From Akkermansiaceae bacterium (GTDB lineage: Bacteria; Verrucomicrobiota; Verrucomicrobiia; Verrucomicrobiales; Akkermansiaceae), in contig JALZUI010000148.1 of assembly GCA_023301545.1 (NCBI GenBank), positions 1 to 8,743 of the forward strand: a stretch of 8,743 bases of DNA, written 5' to 3'. The notes under the pieces are model-generated. The model was not told the DNA's origin. It saw only the letters and a list, made by a program, of their open reading frames with translations, and searched no databases. Shown here piece by piece: positions 1 to 5,855 of the stretch. Both the position numbers and the translations under genes were made by a program. Every line of letters begins with the position of its first letter. Position 1 is the first letter of the stretch.

Positions 1-350
1 CCGTCCTGCTCTAGCACCTTTAGTTTCCGACAGATTTTGAGAAACTCCTCCTCTAGTACAGAAAACTCTACCTTGGCGGTGCTGTAACGGCCAATCATCA
101 CGAGATAGCGCTTTTCCGTAATTTCGTCGCCATGACGTGAAATTAAATCGCGAAATCGACGGCGAACAAAGTTACGGTCATGCGCTTTGCCGACCTTCTT
201 AGAGGTCACAAAGGCGAACTTGGAAGCCTTTAGCTCCTCGCTAGTGAGGGTTGAGACAATCAGGTATTTCCCAACTCGAGATTGCCCCGTGTTTTTAACC
301 CGCTGAAACTCAGCGCGTTCATTCATCATTTGGGAGCGAGGGACTTTCAT
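1..350 (-). CDS. rnpA: Ribonuclease P protein component (3' end beyond the window)
   Basis: This is the basic protein subunit of RNase P, which binds the catalytic RNA (encoded by rnpB at 4263-4633) and helps it cleave the 5' leader from pre-tRNA. The visible 116 codons begin MKVPRSQMMNERAEFQRVKN and contain the family signature at about residues 45-70: FAFVTSKKVGKAHDRN followed by FVRRRFRDLI, the RNxx(R/K)R helix that contacts RNA. Family members are about 110-125 residues, so only a few codons should be missing; no stop occurs before base 1. The start ATG (350-348) is preceded by GGGAG about 10 nt upstream, one of the few Shine-Dalgarno-like sites here; M8 or M9 are possible alternatives. 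It lies 19 nt after the beta-barrel gene and is probably cotranscribed with it and aspS. rpmH, its usual upstream neighbour, is absent. Confidence 0.92.
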   Translation of the reverse strand, partial: MKVPRSQMMNERAEFQRVKNTGQSRVGKYLIVSTLTSEELKASKFAFVTSKKVGKAHDRNFVRRRFRDLISRHGDEITEKRYLVMIGRYSTAKVEFSVLEEEFLKICRKLKVLEQD

Positions 351-369
351 TTCTAAGTAAGCTCCCAGA

Positions 370-1059
370 TTAAAAGAACATCTCGACCCAAACACCTGTG
401 GAAAAATCAGCCGTACGGCCTTCATCATCAAAGGAAATCGAGACGGAGGCAAATGGGCTCATCGATAGGCCGCTATTGACATTGTACGTGAAACTCGCGC
501 GGGTGGTCAGATCGTAAATCCCACTTTGTCCAAAATAGGAGTCGGCGATATTCAGTTCACTTTTAAGAGTGATGTAAGAATCCTTATTCACCTTAGCCGT
601 GGCAAATCCTCCTAACTGAGCGTAGAACGATTGCGCTGCTTCGTTAAAACCGATTTGACCAAAGGCGCTGATATTATCTGTGATCGGGTAATCAATCCCA
701 AATGAAACCTCAGCCCCGCTCTCGATGAGATCACTCTCGTAATCCGCATAGTTCAGTTCCAGCGAAAGGCTAAAGTTGTCGAACTCTTCGCTAGCACCCA
801 CGAGGAGGCCAAACTCACGAAAATCGCCAGAAATCTCAGCTCCCTGCCACAGGGCAATATCAATGCTCCGGGACTTGGTCAGAGTAATGTTAGCCTGAAT
901 CTGGAGGTCGATCAGGTCAGAAGCTAACTCTAACCCACGTTGATGGTATCCGTCACGAATCCCTGCTACGAACTCTATCCCGTATGGAATATCATCATCA
1001 GCCGCTTGCAGTGCAGAGGCGGAGAGTAATAAGAGGCTTAGAGGACGGAGTGGTTTCAT
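370..1059 (-). CDS. Predicted outer-membrane beta-barrel protein, family not identified
   Basis: I do not recognise a named family. The 229-residue protein starts with a signal peptide, MKPLRPLSLLLLSASALQA, with likely cleavage before ADDD. The rest alternates polar and hydrophobic residues in short segments separated by turns (for example FSLSLELNYADYES, ISAFGQIGF, FYAQLGGFATAKV, YITLKSELNIADS, TTRASFTYNV), as expected for transmembrane beta strands. It ends in an aromatic residue (VWVEMFF), the usual C-terminal signal of barrels inserted by the BAM complex. The start at 1059 is chosen because the signal peptide begins there; an in-frame ATG at 1119 would add 20 lysine- and arginine-rich residues and overlap the 3' end of aspS. 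The gap after the aspS stop is 4 nt, so translational coupling is likely. An outer-membrane porin-like or structural role is inferred only. Confidence 0.75.
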   Translation of the reverse strand: MKPLRPLSLLLLSASALQAADDDIPYGIEFVAGIRDGYHQRGLELASDLIDLQIQANITLTKSRSIDIALWQGAEISGDFREFGLLVGASEEFDNFSLSLELNYADYESDLIESGAEVSFGIDYPITDNISAFGQIGFNEAAQSFYAQLGGFATAKVNKDSYITLKSELNIADSYFGQSGIYDLTTRASFTYNVNSGLSMSPFASVSISFDDEGRTADFSTGVWVEMFF

Positions 1060-1063
1060 AAAT

Positions 1064-2869
1064 TTATGCTTGTTGCTCTTTATCTTCCTTTTTCGCAACC
1101 GTTTTGATTCTGAGGTCACGTAATTGCTTAGGATCGACTTGTGCTGGGCTGTCGGTCATTAGGTCGCTTCCTTTATTGTTTTTAGGGAAGGCCATAACCT
1201 CACGGATCGATTGCTCACCGCTGACTAACATCGCTAAGCGATCTAGACCGAGAGCAGCGCCACCGTGTGGAGGAGCACCGTATTTAAAGGCATCTAAGAT
1301 GTGGTTAAACATTTCTTCCTTCTCTTCCGGAGTGACTCCGATGGCATCAAACATCGCCTCTTGGAGGTCAGCTTCGTGGATTCGGATCGAACCACCGCCG
1401 ATTTCGTAACCATTGAGAACAATATCGTAAGCTTGGGCACGAATTCCTTCGAGTTCCCCCGCTCTGAGCTTGGCCTCATCTTCTGGGATTGGGCGGGTAA
1501 AGGGATGGTGTACTGCGTGCCACTTATCGTCTTCCTCAGAGTATTCTACGAGAGGAAACTCGGTCACCCACAGGAAGTTGAGGTCGGTGTTGTCTTTTAG
1601 TAATTCTTGCAGAGAAGCAACTTGCAGACGAATACGACCGAGAACATCACAGGCTGGCTGCCACTTATCAGCAGCGAAAAGAATGAGGTCACCAGGTTCA
1701 ATATTTAGGCGCTCTTTCATCTCTGCTAGTTCCGCATCAGTGAGACGCTTGACGAATGGAGATCTCCACGTGTCACGCTCTTCACCACGAACTTGGATGT
1801 AAGCTAACCCTTTAGCACCTGCTTCTTGGGCAAATTTAGTAAGGTCATTAATCTGACCGGTAGAAATGTCGGCAAAGCCTTTAGCATTGATCGCTTTAAC
1901 CACTCCACCGTTTTTGATCGTACCAGAGAAGACGTTAAACTCACAGTTCGCAAAGGTGTCAGAGAGGTCAACCATCTCCATCCCGAAACGACGGTCAGGC
2001 TTATCAGAACCATACGTGTTCATTGCATCCTGGTATGTCATGCGGTCAAACTTAGCAGGAACGTCAGCTCCAATAGATTCTTTAAAGACTCGACCAAGGA
2101 GGCCCTCGACAAGCTCAATAATGTCCTCTTGATCGACGAAGGAAGCTTCCATATCGATCTGTGTGAACTCAGGCTGACGGTCAGCACGAAGATCTTCATC
2201 ACGGAAACACTTCGCAATCTGGAAGTAACGCTCAACACCTGCAACCATGAGGAGCTGCTTGTACTGTTGAGGGGCTTGTGGCAGGGCGTAAAAACCACCT
2301 GCTTGTAAGCGAGACGGAACGAGGAAATCACGAGCACCTTCTGGCGTTGATTTCGAAAGAATAGGAGTCTCTACCTCGATAAATCCACTCTCGTCTAAGA
2401 AGTCACGAGTCGCTTTAGAAACACGGTGACGAGTACGAAGGTTCTTCGACATACGCGGACGGCGAAGATCGAGGTAACGGTACTTCATACGGAGGTCTTC
2501 GTTCGACAGCTCTTTATCGAGCTGGAATGGAAGCACCTCAGACTTATTCACGATTTTTAGTTCCGTCGCGACTACTTCGATTTCACCTGTTTCCAGATTA
2601 GCATTCGTCGTATCGACATCATCACTCTTAAGACGCATTGAACAAGGCCCGGTGACTTGGATCACATCTTCGGCACGTAATTTATGGCTGAGTTCGGCGG
2701 CTTCAGGAGACGCTTCAGAGCGGAATACACACTGTGTAATGCCTTCTCTATCTCTTAGATCCACAAAAATCACTCCGCCTTGATCTCGTACGGTATTGAT
2801 CCATCCGATCAATGTTACAGTGTTCCCCGCGTCGGATGCTCTTAGTTCGTTACAGTGATGTGTTCTCAT
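1064..2869 (-). CDS. aspS: Aspartyl-tRNA synthetase (class II, bacterial type)
   Basis: Charges tRNA-Asp with aspartate in the cytoplasm. The 601-residue length is normal for the bacterial form, which carries an insertion (GAD) domain. In order: an N-terminal OB-fold anticodon-binding domain (about 1-105, with LIGWINTVRDQGGVIFVDLR); class II motif 1 around residues 158-185 (FLDESGFIEVETPILSKSTP); QAPQQYKQLLM at 198-208; motif 2 at 222-241 (FRDEDLRADRQPEFTQIDME); the GAD insertion at about 290-420; and motif 3 GLDRLAML at 541-548. All catalytic motifs are intact. Residue 30 is Q, where discriminating enzymes such as E. coli AspRS have L and several non-discriminating enzymes have H, so specificity for tRNA-Asn cannot be read directly. 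No Shine-Dalgarno precedes the start; a TTTAAT box lies 8 nt upstream of the ATG. It appears to be the first gene of a unit with the barrel gene and rnpA. Confidence 0.98.
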   Translation of the reverse strand: MRTHHCNELRASDAGNTVTLIGWINTVRDQGGVIFVDLRDREGITQCVFRSEASPEAAELSHKLRAEDVIQVTGPCSMRLKSDDVDTTNANLETGEIEVVATELKIVNKSEVLPFQLDKELSNEDLRMKYRYLDLRRPRMSKNLRTRHRVSKATRDFLDESGFIEVETPILSKSTPEGARDFLVPSRLQAGGFYALPQAPQQYKQLLMVAGVERYFQIAKCFRDEDLRADRQPEFTQIDMEASFVDQEDIIELVEGLLGRVFKESIGADVPAKFDRMTYQDAMNTYGSDKPDRRFGMEMVDLSDTFANCEFNVFSGTIKNGGVVKAINAKGFADISTGQINDLTKFAQEAGAKGLAYIQVRGEERDTWRSPFVKRLTDAELAEMKERLNIEPGDLILFAADKWQPACDVLGRIRLQVASLQELLKDNTDLNFLWVTEFPLVEYSEEDDKWHAVHHPFTRPIPEDEAKLRAGELEGIRAQAYDIVLNGYEIGGGSIRIHEADLQEAMFDAIGVTPEEKEEMFNHILDAFKYGAPPHGGAALGLDRLAMLVSGEQSIREVMAFPKNNKGSDLMTDSPAQVDPKQLRDLRIKTVAKKEDKEQQA

Positions 2870-2990
2870 GTGAAATAATTAAAATCGACCTTTCGCTTAC
2901 TACTGCAATCTCTGTGATGCAATCACGATGTGGTTTTTTTTAGGTTCCGCGCTCTCTACCCTCAACCCTAAGTAGACGCCCCGAACCCGA
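2870..2990 (-). promoter_or_regulatory. aspS upstream region with candidate -10 box and inverted repeat
   Basis: This 121-bp gap separates the transpeptidase-fold gene from aspS. On the minus strand a TTTAAT hexamer (5 of 6 matches to TATAAT) lies at 2883-2878, exactly 8 nt before the ATG, with no convincing -35 box (TTGCAG 19 nt further up is poor). At 2914-2926 there is a 5-bp inverted repeat, GTGAT-GCA-ATCAC, and TGCAATC occurs twice nearby, so a regulator site is possible. No rho-independent terminator for the upstream gene is visible, so read-through from it is possible too. Confidence 0.35.
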
Positions 2991-3704
2991 TCAATCAGCC
3001 AGATAATACTGTCCCTTGCGATGCTTGACCTGTGGGACTCGCTTATGTTGCTCAAAGTAGTCGTGCACGGGCTTCAATTCTCTCCAAAATTCGAGCATTG
3101 GGGAATCCTGGTAAACCCTCTCCCAACTGCGGGTATAATTAAAGGGATAGGAATGAAACGGAACCTCCTTCTGTCCTGCTAGCAAGGCCGCTTCTACGAT
3201 CAAATAAATCTCCTCGATCCCTGCATCCGTCATCGCATAGCAGCCAATCGACAGATCACTACCGTGTACCATGATGAAAGATCCCGTCCGTTTATGCCAG
3301 CGGTCATAGGAGTTCGGGTAACCGACATTAAAGGAAAGGTGGTATCGACTATTGGGGTTCAGCGCAGATTTCTTTATCTCATAAAACCCCTCTGGCATCT
3401 GCCTATCGCCCTCCGCCCGTTTTGGTCCCAGCGCACCCGATATTCCTGCTATGAAATAGGATTTAAAGAGTTTATAATTCGGCTCATCGCTAGGCTTAAT
3501 CCAGACCTCTAACCGCCGCTCCTTTTTATACGCTCTTAGGAAAACCTGCTCTCCTAGCGAAAACCCGTTGCGTTCTAACTCACCGCTTAAGCTCGATTGT
3601 ACGCGCTTCTTCACCTCCTCTAGTCGAGCATTAGCAGAGCAAAAAAGCATACTTGCGAAGAGGAGAATGAGGATTCTCGTTGCACTAATGGGAGAACAAT
3701 TCAT
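2991..3704 (-). CDS. L,D-transpeptidase-fold peptidoglycan enzyme of the YafK/DpaA type
   Basis: A 237-residue exported protein. The signal peptide is at about residues 1-26 (hydrophobic ILILLFASMLF, then CSANA before RLEEV). The YkuD/L,D-transpeptidase catalytic motif is at 147-158: HGSDLSIGCYAM, with H147, S152, G154 and the nucleophile C155. Other stretches typical of the YafK branch are GDRQMPEGFYEI (99-110) and YHLSFNVGYPNSYDR (121-135). In E. coli, YafK (DpaA/LdtF) does not make crosslinks but releases Braun lipoprotein from meso-diaminopimelate in peptidoglycan, so the activity here may be hydrolytic; that is inference by resemblance. It acts in the periplasm. Its ATG lies only 17 bp from the start of the divergent DUF456 gene, with no clear Shine-Dalgarno; a TATGAT box sits 11 nt upstream without a matching -35. 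aspS follows on the same strand after 121 bp. Confidence 0.9.
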   Translation of the reverse strand: MNCSPISATRILILLFASMLFCSANARLEEVKKRVQSSLSGELERNGFSLGEQVFLRAYKKERRLEVWIKPSDEPNYKLFKSYFIAGISGALGPKRAEGDRQMPEGFYEIKKSALNPNSRYHLSFNVGYPNSYDRWHKRTGSFIMVHGSDLSIGCYAMTDAGIEEIYLIVEAALLAGQKEVPFHSYPFNYTRSWERVYQDSPMLEFWRELKPVHDYFEQHKRVPQVKHRKGQYYLAD

Positions 3705-3721
3705 GGTAGCGTTCTATCATA

Positions 3722-4237
3722 ATGGAACAGATAACCGAATTTTTTATTTCTTATACCCCCTGGGTCATCACATACGGACTCATTATTGCAGGGCTTGCGG
3801 GAGCGTTTATTCCTGTCATTCCCAGCCATCTCATTATTCTTTTAGGAGGTGTTTCTCACTACTTCATGCTGCGTCCTGATTCAGGGCTGGGCATTGTTAG
3901 CTTTGTCGTCATGGGGCTTCTTTTAGTGGGCTCGCAGATTTTTGAAACCATGAGCGGGTCGATGGGATCAAAATGGTTTGGGGGGACTAAGTGGGGAACC
4001 TTTGGAGCGATGACCGGTCTCATGGTCGGGCTCTTCTTCGCTCCTTATGGCTTTATCTTAGGCCCTCTCATTGGTGCCCTAGCCTTTGAAAAACTCTTTG
4101 GAAAGCAATCGCTGAAAGAGGCCACGTCCTCAGGAGTAGGCTCCGCCGTGGGCACTCTCACAGGCCTCCTCATGCGTCTCATTGTCGCCTTTGTCATGAG
4201 CGCCTACTTATTAGTCGATATTTATCTTTTAAAGTAA
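3722..4237 (+). CDS. DUF456 family integral membrane protein
   Basis: A 171-residue inner-membrane protein of unknown function. Hydrophobic segments lie at about residues 16-48, 58-76, 92-124 and 138-166, and much of the chain is Gly/Ala-rich. The pattern fits DUF456: an N-terminal GLAGAFIPVIPSHLIILLGG (the family usually has a PG.P motif here; this protein has IPVIPS), then MGSKWFGGTKWGTFGAMTGL with conserved glycines, then GLFFAPYGFILGPLIGALAFEKL. Family members have no assigned activity. The start is fixed by an in-frame TAG at 3707-3709, so the ORF cannot extend upstream. The gene is divergent from the transpeptidase-fold gene across 17 bp, and its promoter must lie inside that neighbour. 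The RNase P RNA begins about 25 nt after the stop. Confidence 0.85.
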   Translation: MEQITEFFISYTPWVITYGLIIAGLAGAFIPVIPSHLIILLGGVSHYFMLRPDSGLGIVSFVVMGLLLVGSQIFETMSGSMGSKWFGGTKWGTFGAMTGLMVGLFFAPYGFILGPLIGALAFEKLFGKQSLKEATSSGVGSAVGTLTGLLMRLIVAFVMSAYLLVDIYLLK

Positions 4238-4258
4238 GGATTACTTGTCATATTTATT
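4226..4258 (+). promoter_or_regulatory. Possible rnpB promoter, weak
   Basis: The 25 nt between the DUF456 stop and the 5' end of the RNase P RNA are AT-rich. A CATATT or TATTTA hexamer at 4249-4256 is correctly placed for a -10 box with a start near 4262, and TTTAAA at 4228-4233 is a 4-of-6 match to -35 at 17-bp spacing. The matches are poor, so the RNA might instead be processed from a longer transcript. Confidence 0.25.
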
Positions 4259-4262
4259 TTTA

Positions 4263-4633
4263 GCGCCTTCCGGGTGGTCGCGGTTTCGCCTAGCGAGATC
4301 GAGGAAAGTCCGGACTTCGTAGGGCAACATGCCGTGTGAAAACATGGAACGATAAGCTGCAAGGTTTATTGGATGGACAGTGCCACAGAAAACAAACCGC
4401 CCTACTTCGGTAGGGTAAGGGTGAAAAGGTGGGGTAAGAGCCCACCGCTCCGGAGGTAACAAAGGAGGCAAGGTAAACCCCATGTGAAGCAAGACATAAC
4501 AGGAGAAGAGTCGCCCGCTCGTTGAATCTCCGGGTAATAGTCGCATCCCGCTTGCGGGACCCCGCAAGGGTGAGACAAATGGCCACACAGTGCTCTTCGG
4601 AGCATGGACAAGATCCGGCTTATAGGAAGGCGC
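4263..4633 (+). ncRNA. rnpB: RNase P RNA, bacterial type A
   Basis: This is the catalytic RNA that removes 5' leaders from tRNA precursors. Its ends are set by helix P1: GCGCCTTCC (4263-4271) pairs perfectly with GGAAGGCGC (4625-4633), giving about 371 nt, a normal type A size. P2 pairs GTGGTC (4274-4279) with GGCCAC (4581-4586). The core P4 helix pairs AG(T)CCGGA (4307-4314) with TCCGGCT (4614-4620) around the bulged U. Conserved blocks are present: GAGGAAAGTCCGGAC (4301-4315), ACAGAAAACAAACCGCC (4385-4401), GGTAAGGGTGAAAAGGTG from about 4414 with the downstream P9 helix, and GGTAAACCCC near 4470. A UUCG hairpin occurs at 4400-4415 (P8) and another at 4591-4604 (P19-like). The J2/4 element reads ACAAGA (4608-4613) instead of the usual ACAGRA. 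P18 is a strong palindrome at 4551-4568. No terminator follows; the next ATG is 19 nt away. Confidence 0.97.
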
Positions 4634-4652
4634 GCTTAACAATTTACAGACT

Positions 4653-5855
4653 ATGATTTCACTGAAAGACGGCATTCGTTCGCTCGTGCGCATCGACTTC
4701 AAAGGTCGGGTGCATAAGCAGTTCCGTGGTACCGAGGCCACTGAACGTTGCGCTAATGAAATCAAGGTCCTCCGCGTGCTGGAGGAACGGGCCTGCCCAA
4801 ATGTCCCTCGCCTCCTAGAGGCGATGCCTGAGGAGAACTACATCATCACCACGAGCTGTGGAAAACCTGTAGAAGACTCCATCCCACGTAAAAAGTCGGA
4901 CTCTCTCTTCCGCGAGCTAGAGGAAAAATTTGGCGTCCGCCATGATGACCCAGAGCCTAGAAATATTACGTACGATGGCGCTATGGGTAAGTTTTGTGTC
5001 ATTGACTTTGAGCTCGCAGAAGTACTGGCCATGCCAGAGGAGCACAGTGGCGAATCCTCACTTCGCCTCCAATGGGCCTCTGATAGTCGCCAAGGACGCC
5101 GTCACCTGACCAATCAAGACAGTCACCTCTGCCTCTACAAAAACTCCCAAGGCCACGCCATGCGCTGTGAACATGGAGAAGCCTTACTCCCCTGCCACCA
5201 AGCGCTCTTTGCTGTTTCTGACGGAGTCGGTGGGAATAACGGAGGTGAATTCGCCTCTAGCCTAGTGCTCAGTTACCTCGCTAACGAGATCAAGGAAGCG
5301 AAAGGCTCTCTTACTGAAAAGAGCTTCATCAAGCTCCTTCATGAAACTAATAGCAACGTCAACCTAAGGGCCGAACAAAACCCCCACGCTCCTCAATTGG
5401 CTGCCACTTATGCGGGCATCTTCCTCCAAGACGATCAAATCATCTGGGCCAATGCTGGAGATAGCCGGGTCTATCGCTTGCGAGAAGAGAAACTAGAGCA
5501 AATCAGCAATGATCATAACTTCGCCTTCCGCTCATGGAAAAAAGGCGAAATCAGCGAGATGGAATTCCGTATGCACCCCAGAAAGAATCAAATCTTTGAC
5601 TGTATGGGAGGCGGACATTCCACGATCAGCCCTGAGCACGGCTCCGAAAAATGGCGCCCTGGCGACCTGTACCTAATCTGTAGTGATGGCATTATTGACG
5701 GATTGGCGGAAACTAAACTAGAATGGCTCATGAACAAAACTCTCTGCAGCCTCGACCACTCTCGCGCGCAAAATATTTGCAATGAGCTCCTCGGTCAAGC
5801 GGTCGCTAATGATGGCACCGATGACACCACCCTAGTCGTTTTCCAAATTTGCTAA
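4653..5855 (+). CDS. Minimal kinase-like domain fused to PP2C-type Ser/Thr phosphatase
   Basis: A 400-residue cytoplasmic protein with two signalling domains. Residues 1-125 resemble a compact Bud32/RIO/APH-like kinase: K22 in VHKQF, E36 in the presumed alpha-C helix (NEIKVLRVLEE), a catalytic-loop-like HDDPEPRN (97-104) and an IDFE metal-binding-like motif (117-120). It lacks a recognisable glycine-rich loop and most of a C-lobe and activation segment. Residues about 135-400 form a full PP2C phosphatase: GRRHLTNQDS (148-157), VSDGVGGNNGG (188-198), ANAGDSRVYRL (266-276), GDLYLICSDGIIDG (337-350) and the terminal GTDDTTLVV (388-396). The acidic metal ligands D190, D345 and D391 are present, so the phosphatase should be active on phosphoserine or phosphothreonine; kinase activity is uncertain. 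No Shine-Dalgarno precedes the ATG. It follows rnpB closely, and its stop overlaps the next start (TAATG), implying coupling. Confidence 0.88.
   Translation: MISLKDGIRSLVRIDFKGRVHKQFRGTEATERCANEIKVLRVLEERACPNVPRLLEAMPEENYIITTSCGKPVEDSIPRKKSDSLFRELEEKFGVRHDDPEPRNITYDGAMGKFCVIDFELAEVLAMPEEHSGESSLRLQWASDSRQGRRHLTNQDSHLCLYKNSQGHAMRCEHGEALLPCHQALFAVSDGVGGNNGGEFASSLVLSYLANEIKEAKGSLTEKSFIKLLHETNSNVNLRAEQNPHAPQLAATYAGIFLQDDQIIWANAGDSRVYRLREEKLEQISNDHNFAFRSWKKGEISEMEFRMHPRKNQIFDCMGGGHSTISPEHGSEKWRPGDLYLICSDGIIDGLAETKLEWLMNKTLCSLDHSRAQNICNELLGQAVANDGTDDTTLVVFQIC

Noticed and set aside
1060..1119. Longer start for the beta-barrel protein at 1119
   Set aside because: It would put 20 basic residues before a good signal peptide and overlap aspS; the ATG at 1059, 4 nt after the aspS stop, fits better.
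1104..2337. Several open frames on both strands inside aspS, the largest 160 codons at 1826-2308 plus
   Set aside because: They lie wholly within a conserved AspRS gene, have atypical compositions, and have no upstream signals; they are shadows of the real gene.
2943..2986. GGTTC...GAACC possible hairpin after the transpeptidase-fold gene
   Set aside because: The stem is only 5 bp with a loop of over 30 nt and no T-run follows on the minus strand, so it is not a convincing terminator.
4241..4765. Open reading frame of 174 codons on the minus strand, with two others overlapping it
   Set aside because: It is antisense to the RNase P RNA, which explains the sequence by conserved blocks and pairings; the translation has no recognisable family features.
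5849..5854. TTG start for the toroid protein
   Set aside because: The ATG two codons later overlaps the upstream stop in the common TAATG arrangement and leaves the signal peptide intact.
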